This document shows, in pieces, positions 1 through 8,345 of a DNA stretch of 64,000 bases. Within the stretch, counting starts at the first letter, position 1, and each line of letters opens with the position of its first letter. Source of the DNA: Massilia sp. MS-15 (GTDB lineage: Bacteria > Pseudomonadota > Gammaproteobacteria > Burkholderiales > Burkholderiaceae_D); the NCBI RefSeq assembly GCF_020176695.1, contig NZ_JAIWIA010000005.1:1-64000 (forward strand), read 5' to 3'. The translations under genes were made by a program, and so were the position numbers. The notes beneath the pieces are model-generated. The model ran no database searches and had not been told where the DNA came from. It saw only the letters and a program-made list of their open reading frames with translations.

Positions 1-44
1 CAAATTCCTATTTTAATGTTGAAGATGCAAAAGAGGCCACACAA

Positions 45-860
45 TTGGATGTTCATCAAATCAGCTTGAAGCGGCCCTCATGGGCCTGTGTGGTCCGCCT
101 GACATGCATCACTTTCATCACATTAGCATGTGCGGGCAGCGCAACCGCGGCGACATCCGACCCCCTGCCAGGAAGTGTGAGCCGTATCAAGCCTTCGGTC
201 GTCGGAGTTGGGACGCACCTCAAGACGCGGCAACCTGCGACGGTGTTCGTTGGTACTGGTTTTGTCGTTGGGGATGGCTTGAGCGTGATCACGAATGCCC
301 ATGTCATCCCGGAACGGCTCGACGCCGCGCGCATGGAGCAGATCGGGATCGTCGTCAGCACCGGACCCGAGAGCTTCACCTTCCGTCCCGCACGCCTGGC
401 TGGGCTGGACCGCGAACACGACCTGGCGCATCTGCGCCTGGCCGGACCGCCATTGCCGGCCCTCGCACTCGACGAGGACGATACGGTAGCCGAGGGCCAG
501 CTGCTTGCCTTCACCGGCTACCCGCTTGGCATGCGCCTGGGCCTGCACGCCGCGACCCACCGCGCCACACTCGCGGCGATCGCCCCGGCCGTGCGCCCAT
601 CGGCCAGTTCGCGCCAGCTCGATCCGCGCGCCATCAACCAACTCCAGCGCGATGCCTTCGGCATCTTCCAGCTGGACGGCACCGCCTACCCGGGTAACAG
701 CGGCAGCCCCCTGTATCGGCCGGAGGATGGGGCGGTGGTTGGCGTCATCAATATGGTCTTCCTCAAGGGATTGAAGGAGAGCGCCGTCAGCAATCCGAGC
801 GGGATCACCTATGCGATTCCGGTGCGTTATGTGCGTAGTCTGTTGCAAAGAAGCCCATAG
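45..860 (+). CDS. Trypsin-like serine protease (S1C/HtrA-like fold), exported
   Basis: Predicted exported serine protease of about 271 residues. The catalytic triad is readable: His86 in TNAHV, Asp126 in HDLA and Ser219 in GNSGSP. There is no PDZ domain. A hydrophobic stretch at residues 16-36 ending in SATA looks like a signal peptide. The start is uncertain: TTG at 45 follows AGAGG, but the frame stays open to the left window edge, so the N-terminus may lie outside the window. A GTG near 87 would also leave a signal peptide. It precedes the polysaccharide-export gene by about 120 bp, so a role in surface or exopolysaccharide biology is inferred from position only. Confidence 0.8.
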   Translation: MDVHQISLKRPSWACVVRLTCITFITLACAGSATAATSDPLPGSVSRIKPSVVGVGTHLKTRQPATVFVGTGFVVGDGLSVITNAHVIPERLDAARMEQIGIVVSTGPESFTFRPARLAGLDREHDLAHLRLAGPPLPALALDEDDTVAEGQLLAFTGYPLGMRLGLHAATHRATLAAIAPAVRPSASSRQLDPRAINQLQRDAFGIFQLDGTAYPGNSGSPLYRPEDGAVVGVINMVFLKGLKESAVSNPSGITYAIPVRYVRSLLQRSP

Positions 861-978
861 TATTTCAACGGTGCACGAGGTTGCCGAAGTGCTATGATAT
901 AAAGATAGGCTCGATAATGTAGTAGCCAGCAGTGGCCGGAAAACGGGCCGCCGCCAGCTAAAACCAGGGGACTTTGAA

Positions 979-1605
979 GTGAGCTCGAAAACCATGCACA
1001 AGATCAAGCGGACAGCCCAGGCTGTCGCCGTCGGTTGCCTGTTCGCACTAGGCGGCTGCGCTACCCCACCTTCGCCGGTCGTCGACACGGCGGCCGTCAA
1101 TCCGGAATACCTGATCGGACCGGGCGACAGCATCAACATCATCGTATGGCGTAATCCGGAAGTGTCGATGGCGGTACCGGTGCGCCCCGATGGCAAGATC
1201 ACCACGCCGCTGGTCGAAGACCTGCCGGCTGCGGGCAAGACCTCGACCCAGCTGGCGCGCGATATCGAAGCCGCGCTCGCCAAATTCATCCAGCAGCCAG
1301 TGGTGACTGTCGTGGTGTCGAATTTTGTCGGCAACTACAGCGAGCAGATCCGGGTCATCGGACAGGCGGCACGTCCGCAGGCGCTGCCCTACCGTAAAGA
1401 CATGTCCTTGATGGATGTGCTGATTGCCGTGGGCGGCGTGACCGAATTCGCAGCCGGCAATCGCGCCAGCATCATCCGGACGGTGGACGGCAAGCAGCAG
1501 AAGATGCAGGTGCGCCTCGACGACCTGATCAAGGATGGCGACATCTCCGCCAACCTGTCCATGCGTCCTGGCGACGTCTTGGTGATTCCAGAGAGTTTTT
1601 TCTAA
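979..1605 (+). CDS. PEP-CTERM-associated polysaccharide export lipoprotein (Wza/EpsE-like)
   Basis: Outer-membrane polysaccharide export protein of the Wza family, 208 residues, of the type tied to exosortase/EPS loci. The signal peptide ends in a lipobox LGGC with Cys27 as the lipidation site. The polysaccharide export (Poly_export) domain runs from YLIGPGDSINIIVW (about residues 44-57) to VRPDGKIT, followed by a SLBB-like domain around IRVIGQA. The start is GTG at 979 after AGGGGA; ATG at 994 is an alternative. It is followed at once by a strong terminator, so it appears monocistronic. The usual partners (chain-length determinant, tyrosine kinase, exosortase) are not in the window. Confidence 0.87.
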   Translation: MSSKTMHKIKRTAQAVAVGCLFALGGCATPPSPVVDTAAVNPEYLIGPGDSINIIVWRNPEVSMAVPVRPDGKITTPLVEDLPAAGKTSTQLARDIEAALAKFIQQPVVTVVVSNFVGNYSEQIRVIGQAARPQALPYRKDMSLMDVLIAVGGVTEFAAGNRASIIRTVDGKQQKMQVRLDDLIKDGDISANLSMRPGDVLVIPESFF

Positions 1606-1635
1606 GCGCTAAGCTTTTTTACTGAGCATAGCAAG

Positions 1636-1680
1636 CGGCTGGACCGGGCATCTTCGTGGATGCCTGGCCAGCCGTTTTCT
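1636..1680 (+). terminator. Rho-independent terminator after the export lipoprotein gene
   Basis: A 7-bp outer stem, CGGCTGG at 1636-1642 with CCAGCCG at 1668-1674, continues into an inner stem (GGCATC with GATGCC). TTTT follows at 1675-1678. Confidence 0.8.
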
Positions 1681-1731
1681 GTTTGGTCCGAGTGGTCCGA
1701 AACGGCAGCCTGCGGCAAGCGCGCATAAAGA

Positions 1732-1767
1732 CAAATGGCCGGTACCCTTGCGGGTACCGGCCATTTG
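1732..1767 (-). terminator. Perfect 16-bp hairpin downstream of the PEP-CTERM gene
   Basis: Bases 1732-1747 and 1752-1767 are perfect inverted repeats around the loop TTGC. Read on the minus strand the hairpin is followed by a T-rich tract (TTTGTCTTTAT), so it fits a terminator. A second hairpin (GCCTTCCG with CGGAAGGC, 1778-1800) lies between it and the stop codon. Confidence 0.7.
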
Positions 1768-1809
1768 CCGGTGACCTGCCTTCCGCACCGGGCGGAAGGC
1801 TGCGGTCGC

Positions 1810-2679
1810 TTACTTGGCAGCGCGGCGGCGGCGCAGGCCAGCCAGGCCGGCGAAGCCCAGGCCCAGCAGGGCCAGCGAACCAGGTTCCGGCACCTTGGCC
1901 ATCACGTCGCCGCTGGCGTCAACGGTCCAGCCGGCGGCTGCCGATTGGCCGGTCTGGCCGTAGGTGACCTTCAGGAACATGTCGTGTGCCATGTTGTTCG
2001 GGTCAAACTGCATGTTGGTGTCGAACATGCGGGCCCACGAGCCACCGGTCACGTCCAGGTAAGCCTGGCTGCCGCCGGAAATGGTGTTGTTGGCGTAGGA
2101 AGTGGTATAGGTGTACTCAGGGAAGCCACCCAGCACGCCCTGGCCAAACACGGCCGACAGGGCCAGGGTGCCGCCAACATTGGTAATGCCCTGGTAGCCT
2201 TGATCGCCGATGCGGCCGCCCGGACCGAAGGAGCTGTTGTAGTTCTGGCCGGTCAGGTACATGTTCAGCCAGCCGCCGGTGCCCAGCGCCAGGGTCTGCG
2301 GCGTGAGGGAGCCGGTGACTTCGACATAGGTATCGCGGATGCCGCCGAACATGCCGGTCATGTACTCACCGTTCTGGCCGGCGGTAAAGATCAGGCTGCC
2401 ATCGGACACGCGGCTGATACTTTGGACCGAGAAAATACCCCAGGTATCTTCGCCAGGCTGGCTGTTCGGCGCCTGCTCGATGCCGGGCACGGCGTTGCAG
2501 GCAGCGACGCTGGTGCACTTCACGCCACTGGTGTCGCCGTAGCGAATGGTGCCGGCGTCAAAGGCGTTGATGGTGATTTTCAGGTCACCGGCAACCAGGG
2601 TCACTGCGCTGGCTGGAGCGGACAGGCCTGCGGCCAGGGCGACACCAGCGACGATTCCCGAGATTTTCTTCATGTTCAT
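1810..2679 (-). CDS. PEP-CTERM sorting domain protein
   Basis: Secreted surface protein of 289 residues. It has an N-terminal signal peptide ending ASA and a C-terminal tripartite sorting signal: VPEPGS motif, hydrophobic helix (LALLGLGFAGLAGL), then RRRRAAK. Such proteins are cut by exosortase (family knowledge). The middle is Gly/Ser/Thr/Asn-rich with no recognised enzyme domain. ATG at 2679 (MNMKK) is preferred because GAGGAA lies just upstream; an in-frame ATG further up has no such site. A sigma-54-like promoter lies about 50 bp upstream and two hairpins lie downstream, so it is probably its own transcription unit. Confidence 0.88.
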   Translation of the reverse strand: MNMKKISGIVAGVALAAGLSAPASAVTLVAGDLKITINAFDAGTIRYGDTSGVKCTSVAACNAVPGIEQAPNSQPGEDTWGIFSVQSISRVSDGSLIFTAGQNGEYMTGMFGGIRDTYVEVTGSLTPQTLALGTGGWLNMYLTGQNYNSSFGPGGRIGDQGYQGITNVGGTLALSAVFGQGVLGGFPEYTYTTSYANNTISGGSQAYLDVTGGSWARMFDTNMQFDPNNMAHDMFLKVTYGQTGQSAAAGWTVDASGDVMAKVPEPGSLALLGLGFAGLAGLRRRRAAK

Positions 2680-2728
2680 TTGATCATTCCTCACAAGTTG
2701 TTGACAGGACTCCGACACCTAGGTCTAT

Positions 2729-2744
2729 AGCAGGAGTCGTGCCA
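2729..2744 (-). promoter_or_regulatory. Sigma-54 (RpoN)-like -24/-12 promoter of the PEP-CTERM gene
   Basis: The minus strand reads TGGCACGACTCCTGCT. The -24 GG and -12 GC have exactly 10 bases between them, and the site differs from the TGGCACG-N4-TTGCW consensus at one core base. A start site about 12 bases after the -12 GC would give a leader of roughly 40 bases before ATG 2679. Confidence 0.65.
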
Positions 2745-2926
2745 GCTCTAGAGGAAGAGCGCTAAGTTATTGATCTTATTTCACATTCTCATTAGCAATA
2801 TTGAAATTGTGTCTTTCATATCTTCAACATGTAAGGCTTACCGACAGTGAGATAGCGCACACAAGCATCGCGTTTCAAGGGAAATTGCACTACGATACCT
2901 GCACGTTCACCGACCGAGACTTGCCA

Positions 2927-3754
2927 ATGACCACTTTCAATTACGACACGTTTGTTACGCGAAACAAGGGCTATATTGCCGCCGACACCCAAAACAAAGT
3001 AAGCAACGCACGTCTCCTGTTGGCCGGTTGCGGGCTGGGCAGTAGCACGGCGATCTGCGCTGCCCGTACCGGCTTCCAGCATTTCGTGCTCATCGATGGC
3101 GATACTGTCGATGCCCACAATCTGAACCGGCAGTTCTTCGATTTCGACGACATCGGCAAGCCGAAGGTGGAGGCGCTCAAGAAGCAGATCCTGCGCATCA
3201 ACCCGGAGGCGATGGTGGAGACCCATGTCGCCATGCTCGACAAGGACAATGCCGCCAGCCTGGTCGGCAGCGTCGACCTGATCTTCGACACCATCGATTT
3301 CGTGGACCTGGAGGCGGTGCTGGCCCTGCATGGCAATGCGGCTGCCCAGGGCAAGCCCATTTTCACGGCCATGAACATCGGTTTTGGCGCAGGCGTGATG
3401 TATTTCCCGCCGGGTGGCGGCAATTCCTTGCCGGCCATCCTGCAACGCGACGTGGAAGCGGCCGCCGCTGAAGGCAATCTCAGCTATACGGCAGTGTTCC
3501 AGCGTGTGATGGGGCGTATCGGCGCCCACCTGGACCGCCAGGTCATGGAAGAGGTGGCCAAGGCCCTGACGATCATGGAAGACGGCACCGCCTGCCCGGC
3601 CTCACAGATCGCCGTCGGCAGCTTCTCGGTGGCGGCACTGGCAATGGCGATGATGCACGACATGCTGGCGGGAATGGAGGTGCCGGCGGCGCCGCAGATG
3701 GTGATCCACAGCTTCCGCAATCACGTGACGAAGATGGTCAATATCGCTAGTTGA
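2927..3754 (+). CDS. E1-like / ThiF-family adenylating enzyme
   Basis: Predicted ATP-dependent E1-like enzyme of about 275 residues. It keeps the nucleotide loop GCGLGS (34-39), DGD (57-59), NLNRQ (65-69) and lysines at 78 and 80, which together bind ATP-Mg and adenylate a carboxyl group in MoeB/ThiF/E1 enzymes. The paired CxxC zinc site of MoeB is absent; the only C-terminal cysteine is in ACPAS. ATG 2927 is chosen because the domain starts there; a TTG at 2801 would add 42 unlikely residues. No ubiquitin-like carrier is encoded nearby. Its end overlaps the convergent acyltransferase gene by 8 bp (3747-3754). The substrate is unknown. Confidence 0.78.
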   Translation: MTTFNYDTFVTRNKGYIAADTQNKVSNARLLLAGCGLGSSTAICAARTGFQHFVLIDGDTVDAHNLNRQFFDFDDIGKPKVEALKKQILRINPEAMVETHVAMLDKDNAASLVGSVDLIFDTIDFVDLEAVLALHGNAAAQGKPIFTAMNIGFGAGVMYFPPGGGNSLPAILQRDVEAAAAEGNLSYTAVFQRVMGRIGAHLDRQVMEEVAKALTIMEDGTACPASQIAVGSFSVAALAMAMMHDMLAGMEVPAAPQMVIHSFRNHVTKMVNIAS

Positions 3755-4610
3755 GATCGACCGGTACCTTGCCCAGTTCCCGCTTGCGCACTACATGCAG
3801 GCGGGACGGGTGGCTGTGTTCGACCACGGGCGGCTTCTCGTTGAACCAGGCTGCCAGGGTCGGGTTGCTCTGATTGAGCTTGCGGCTCAGGTCATGCAGG
3901 TCGAGCACGTAGGGCGTGACCGCACCATAGTAATTCGCTTCCGGGCCGATCGCCATGAAGCGGAAACCCATTTTCTTCAGGGCGTGCGCGAGCGAGCGTT
4001 CCATTGCGGCGTACCAGAAGCGGATGCCGTGCGACTGGCTGTGCCGGAACATTTCACGGTACATCCCCAGCAGCAGCATCGGTGAGCTGCGGTCGCGCCG
4101 GTCGACCGCCGGGTCGAAGGGGGGCGGCGCTTCGCTGTGGCCCATGAGGCCGGGAATGCCCAGCACGCTGTCGGCACGCCGGCGCCGGTGGGTCTTCTTG
4201 ACCACCAGGCGCGAAATCTCGGCCGACTGCCCACGGTCGGGCATGTCGAAATCGCTGAAGACTTCGCAGTGCAGTTCGAAAGGGTAGGGCTTGGGTGCCT
4301 GCGGCTGGACCAGGCGCACGGCACCGACCAGCTTTTCATCCATGGTAAAGGCGGCGAAGTGGGTGGAGACGTCGTCGTAGTCGTCGAACTCCATGCCGTC
4401 CACGGACTGTTCGGGCTGAAGAAAGGCGCACTCCAGGCAATATACCTGGTGCCTCAGCCTGAAGATATCACCCGGCACGGCACTGCTGTTGCCGCCGCGG
4501 TAGGCCCGGAAGATCTTGCGGTTGACGTGGTCGACTGTTTCCTGGTGTGCCCCGAACTCTACGCGGGACAGGAAGGCGTCTGGATCGACGCGTGCTTTTC
4601 CATTGTCCAT
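3747..4610 (-). CDS. PEP-CTERM/exosortase-associated acyltransferase, copy 2 (FeeM-like)
   Basis: N-acyl amino acid synthase-like acyltransferase of 287 residues, of the family linked to exosortase systems. Related FeeM-type enzymes move a fatty acyl group from acyl carrier protein to an amino acid; the substrate here is unknown. Conserved blocks are the FRLRHQVYCLE start (about 40-50), HFAAF, VGAVRLVQP, AEISRLVVKKTHRRRR, and the long region LLLGMYREMFRHS...WYAAMERSLAHALKKMGF. It is clearly paralogous to the gene just upstream, whose stop is 28 bp before this ATG, so the two are co-transcribed. The start at 4610 (MDNGK) is placed by homology with copy 1. Confidence 0.82.
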   Translation of the reverse strand: MDNGKARVDPDAFLSRVEFGAHQETVDHVNRKIFRAYRGGNSSAVPGDIFRLRHQVYCLECAFLQPEQSVDGMEFDDYDDVSTHFAAFTMDEKLVGAVRLVQPQAPKPYPFELHCEVFSDFDMPDRGQSAEISRLVVKKTHRRRRADSVLGIPGLMGHSEAPPPFDPAVDRRDRSSPMLLLGMYREMFRHSQSHGIRFWYAAMERSLAHALKKMGFRFMAIGPEANYYGAVTPYVLDLHDLSRKLNQSNPTLAAWFNEKPPVVEHSHPSRLHVVRKRELGKVPVDLN

Positions 4611-4638
4611 CAGTAATTTCGTCCAGTGTTGGACCCCG

Positions 4639-5508
4639 TTATTTTTTCCTGAAGCGGCCCTCCACATAGCTGGCGACCATGGTCTTGGCCATGATCCAGA
4701 ATGGAATCGGTTCGTCGTTGAACCAGGCTGCAAGGAACTTGTTTTCTAATCGTAAACGCTCGAGCAATTCATCGAGGTCCGCCATGTGGGGAGTGACTGG
4801 ACCGTAGTAATCGACCTGCGGTCCGATCGGTACAAACCTGAACCCCATCTTGTCGAGCGAGCGTGCCAAGGACCTTTCCATCGCGGCATACCAGTAGCGG
4901 ATACCGTTCTGGCGGCTGTGGCGGTACATCTCACGGTACATGCCGAGCAATAATAGCGGACTATTGCCGCGCTTGTCGCGCCGCACGGTTGAACGCGGCT
5001 TGATCGTCTTCGTGCTGCCTTTTTCCACGAAGTCCTTCGAAATACCCTCCATCGAGTCACCACGACGCCGCCGGTAGGTCTTCTTGACCACCAGGCGCGA
5101 GATTTCGGCGGCATGGTCCCGGGGAGGATAGTCAAACCCCGGGAAAGGCGCGCAGTGCGTCTCGAAGGGATAGGGCTGACCAGGGTGCGGCTGGACCAGG
5201 CGCACCGTGCCGATCATGTCCTTGTCGAGGGTGTAGGCGGCAAAATGGGTGGCGCAGTCGTCATAGGCGTCCGTTTCCTGTCCATCCACGAATTCAGTTG
5301 CATCGAGATAATGTCGCTCTAGGCAATACACGTCATACCGTAATTTGTAGATCTGCCTGAGTACCTCGGATTCCATATTTCCCTTCAATACCTTCTGAAA
5401 GTAGAAATAGGGAATCAGCACATCCCGCTTGCCCTGCAATTGCGCGGCAAGCCGTGTGAAGAAACCAGCTGGCATGGGGTCGTAGTCTTGTTGGGTAACA
5501 GTGGTCAT
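4639..5508 (-). CDS. PEP-CTERM/exosortase-associated acyltransferase, copy 1 (FeeM-like)
   Basis: First of two tandem acyltransferases, 289 residues. It shows the same blocks as its neighbour: YKLRYDVYCLERH, HFAAYTLDKDMIGTVRLVQP, AEISRLVVKKTYRRRR, and LLLLGMYREMYRHSRQNGIR followed by YWYAAMERSL. The two copies differ most in the N-terminus and in the linker after RRRR, so they may take different substrates. It lies 59 bp downstream of prsT on the same strand, with a GC hairpin between, so a prsT-acyltransferase-acyltransferase operon is likely. Confidence 0.84.
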   Translation of the reverse strand: MTTVTQQDYDPMPAGFFTRLAAQLQGKRDVLIPYFYFQKVLKGNMESEVLRQIYKLRYDVYCLERHYLDATEFVDGQETDAYDDCATHFAAYTLDKDMIGTVRLVQPHPGQPYPFETHCAPFPGFDYPPRDHAAEISRLVVKKTYRRRRGDSMEGISKDFVEKGSTKTIKPRSTVRRDKRGNSPLLLLGMYREMYRHSRQNGIRYWYAAMERSLARSLDKMGFRFVPIGPQVDYYGPVTPHMADLDELLERLRLENKFLAAWFNDEPIPFWIMAKTMVASYVEGRFRKK

Positions 5509-5538
5509 GGTCAGCTACCAGGGCAGCCGTGGCGGGAA

Positions 5539-5560
5539 GGCGGCGGCCAAGGCCGCCGCC
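5539..5560 (-). other. GC-rich hairpin between prsT and the acyltransferase genes
   Basis: GGCGGCGGCC (5539-5548) and GGCCGCCGCC (5551-5560) form a perfect inverted repeat. No T-run follows on the minus strand, so it may tune or stabilise the operon transcript rather than end it. Confidence 0.5.
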
Positions 5561-5567
5561 ACAAGAC

Positions 5568-8345
5568 TTACAGCTGGCCCATCAAGGCCTTGGCTTCTTC
5601 CATGGAGGCGAAAGGCTTGCCCGAAGCGAGGCTCTTTTCAAGCTCCTTGCGCGCATTCGCCTTGTCGCCAGCCTTGGCCAGCCCGGCCGCCAGGTGGAAG
5701 CGGATGTCCTGTGCATCCGGCGCGCTGGCGATCGCCTTGCGCAGCAACTCCACGCCGCGCGCGGTTTCTCCCTTCTCCACCAGGATCCAGCCCAGCGTAT
5801 CCATGACGGCCGGATTGTCGCTCGCCAGCTTGTAAGCCCGCTCGGCGGTCGGCAGGGCGCGCGCATCCTTTTCCTGCTGGTAGGCCCAGGCCAGGTTGTT
5901 GAGCGCGGCGGCATTGTCGGGGCTGGCCTTGAGCATGCCTTCCAGGCTGCCGATGGCCTGCTTGAACTGGCGCTTGGCGAGGTAGCTGTCCGCGACGAGC
6001 ATGCCGACCATCTGGTCGTTCGGGTTGGCCGCATGGTACTTCGCCAGGCGCGCCTGGGCTTCTGCTTCCTTGCCGCTCTGCTTCAGGATTTCGCTGATCT
6101 TGATCAGGTGCACCGGTGCCTTGCTCAGGGCATAGGCTTTTTCATAGGCCGCCAGGGCCGGCTCCGTCTTCTTCTGGGCCAGCAGTATTTCCGCCTCCAT
6201 CTGGAAGCCGAGATGCGATTTCGGCTCATCCTTCTGCAGCTGACGGGCAAGCGCCATGGCTTCGTCCGGTTTACCGGCACGCATCGCCAGTTCGACCTGG
6301 GCCAGGCGCGCCTGCACGAACTTCGGATCGAGCGCCAGCGCGCGTTTCAGGTTTTCACTCGCGGCTGCATCATTTTTGGTCAGCATGTTGGCCGCGGCCA
6401 GGCGCATCTGCACCATGGGCGACTTCGGCAACACGGCAGCCAGTTTGCCGTAGGATTCACGGGCGCCGGTATAGTCCTTGGTGGCAATCTGCGCCTGGCC
6501 CATCAGGTCCAGCAATTCCGGGCTGGATGGATTCACGGCGATCATCTTGCGCGCCAGGGCGAGGGCCTTGTCGGCCTGCTTGTTACGCAGGTAGTGCACG
6601 CCGAGGTTGGCGGCCGGGCCGACGGCTTCCGGATTCTCCGACTGCGCTTTTTCCAGCCAGGTGGTCGCGCCTTGCGGACGGCCAGCCTGCAGTTCCAGCG
6701 CCGCCAGCGCGCTCATCGCATCGATGTTCTTCTTGTCCTTCGCCAGCATGGCCTCGAAGCGCTTCTTTGCCGCGGCAGGATTCTTCTCTGCCAGGTCGAG
6801 TCGCGCGAGGTTCGCCACGGCGGGGAAGAAGGTCGGGTTCAGCGCCACGGCCTTTTCGAAGCTGGCGCGTGCGTTCTTGATGTCCTTCTTGCCGAGGTAG
6901 ACGCCACCCTTCACGTTCTGCACGGCCGGGTTGTTCGGCTGGGCTTTCTCGAGCGACTGGACGGCGGCCAGCGCCTTGTCGAACTGGCCGCGACGCATTT
7001 CCGCCTGGACCAGGGCAAAGCCGGCATCGGCGGATTTCGGATCGAGCGTGGCGGCCTGTTCCAGCTCGCCGATCGCCTTGTCCATGTTGCCCTGGGCCAT
7101 TTGCGACAGGCCGAGCGAGGTGCGGATGCTGGCCGCGCCCGGGGCCAGCGCACTGGCCTGCTCCAGGTAGGCCGAGGCCTTGGCGAAGTCGCGCGACTGC
7201 AGGTAGGACTGGCCCGTCAGCGCCAGCAGTTGCGGGTCCTTGGTATCCTTCATCGCGGGCGCCAGCACGGCGGCTGCATCGTCCGGCTGGTTCGACTTCA
7301 GCAGCACCTGGGCCAGCAGCTTGCGGGCATAGATATTGTTCGGCGCCGCTTCCAGGTACTTGCGCAGGTGCTGTTCGGCCTGCTTGTTGCCGCCCAGGTT
7401 CATTTCGACCGCGCCTGCCAACAGCAGACTCGGCAGGTGTCCGGGAGCGACCTTCAGGATCTTCTGCAACAGGTCCCGCGCATCGCCATGCTTGCCTTCC
7501 GTGTAGTTGAGCAAGGCCTGGGCATAGGTGACGTTCAGGTCGCCACCCCAGTTTTTCTTGGCAGCGTCGAGTTCGGTCTTGGCGGCGGCAAGATTCTTGT
7601 CGCCGATGTGGATATAGGCTTTTTCAACATGGGCGCTGCGATGGCCGGGATTGATCGCCAGTGTCTTGTCATAGGCGGCCAGGGCTTCCTTCGGCTTGCC
7701 GACGCTGCGCAACATATTGCCCTTCATCATCCACACTTCCGCATTGTTCGGATCGCGGGTGGACGCTTCGTCCATCAGGCGTTCGGCGCCAGCCAGGTCA
7801 TTGCTGAGAATCGCATGGCGCGCCATGCCGACCAGGGCGTCGCCGGAATTCTGGTTGATCGCCAGCGCGGCTTCATAGGCTTCCTTGGCCTTGTCGCGTT
7901 CGCCCAGGCCGAGGAAGGCATCGCCGCGGCGGGACAGCAGTTCGGCCGAGCCCTTGGCTTTCTCGGGCGTGATTTCGTCGATGAGTTCCTGGAATTTCGC
8001 TTGCATCATCATCGACTGGGCCAGCTTTGGCAGGGTCTTGTCGGCAGCGGCACCGAGACTGAGCGCCTTGCGGAGCTCCTTGTCCGCGGAAAGTGCGTCA
8101 CCGAGCGCCAGATGCAGGGTGCCCAGTCGCAGGCGCGCCTCGGCGTTATCCGGGTTCTGGGCGACGGCGTTCTTGAGCTGGATCAGTGCTGCTTTGCGGT
8201 CGCCTTTTTTTTCATATTGCTGTGCTTCCGCAATCAGTTCTTCCGCACTCTGCGAGCGGCTGCAGCCGGCCATGCCTGCACTGAGCAGGATGGCACTGGA
8301 AACGATGGCAACAGCAAGTTGTTTCTTGGTTAGAGTAACCGGCAT
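5568..8345 (-). CDS. prsT: PEP-CTERM system TPR-repeat lipoprotein PrsT
   Basis: Large lipoprotein of 925 residues made almost entirely of tetratricopeptide repeats (for example AEARLRLGTLHLALGD, NNLAWAYQQEKDARAL). The lipobox MAGC puts the lipidated cysteine at residue 28, after signal peptide LAVAIVSSAILLSAG. Length and layout match the PrsT family found beside exosortase genes, thought to help assembly of exopolysaccharide or PEP-CTERM proteins at the envelope. ATG 8345 is chosen because GGGAAAG precedes it and the signal peptide begins there; the open frame extends 22 codons further up without a ribosome site. It leads the transcript that includes the two acyltransferases. Confidence 0.87.
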   Translation of the reverse strand: MPVTLTKKQLAVAIVSSAILLSAGMAGCSRSQSAEELIAEAQQYEKKGDRKAALIQLKNAVAQNPDNAEARLRLGTLHLALGDALSADKELRKALSLGAAADKTLPKLAQSMMMQAKFQELIDEITPEKAKGSAELLSRRGDAFLGLGERDKAKEAYEAALAINQNSGDALVGMARHAILSNDLAGAERLMDEASTRDPNNAEVWMMKGNMLRSVGKPKEALAAYDKTLAINPGHRSAHVEKAYIHIGDKNLAAAKTELDAAKKNWGGDLNVTYAQALLNYTEGKHGDARDLLQKILKVAPGHLPSLLLAGAVEMNLGGNKQAEQHLRKYLEAAPNNIYARKLLAQVLLKSNQPDDAAAVLAPAMKDTKDPQLLALTGQSYLQSRDFAKASAYLEQASALAPGAASIRTSLGLSQMAQGNMDKAIGELEQAATLDPKSADAGFALVQAEMRRGQFDKALAAVQSLEKAQPNNPAVQNVKGGVYLGKKDIKNARASFEKAVALNPTFFPAVANLARLDLAEKNPAAAKKRFEAMLAKDKKNIDAMSALAALELQAGRPQGATTWLEKAQSENPEAVGPAANLGVHYLRNKQADKALALARKMIAVNPSSPELLDLMGQAQIATKDYTGARESYGKLAAVLPKSPMVQMRLAAANMLTKNDAAASENLKRALALDPKFVQARLAQVELAMRAGKPDEAMALARQLQKDEPKSHLGFQMEAEILLAQKKTEPALAAYEKAYALSKAPVHLIKISEILKQSGKEAEAQARLAKYHAANPNDQMVGMLVADSYLAKRQFKQAIGSLEGMLKASPDNAAALNNLAWAYQQEKDARALPTAERAYKLASDNPAVMDTLGWILVEKGETARGVELLRKAIASAPDAQDIRFHLAAGLAKAGDKANARKELEKSLASGKPFASMEEAKALMGQL

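Noticed and set aside
868..886. Sigma-54-like site before the export lipoprotein gene (GGTGCACGAGGTTGCC)
   Set aside because: The GG to GC distance is 11, not 10, so it fails the strict spacing.
893..898. TATGAT -10 box before the export gene
   Set aside because: There is no fitting -35 sequence at 16-18 bases, so the evidence was too weak.
5529..8333. Long plus-strand open frame antisense to prsT
   Set aside because: The composition is that of a reverse-complement frame of TPR repeats. It has no start signal and no domain.
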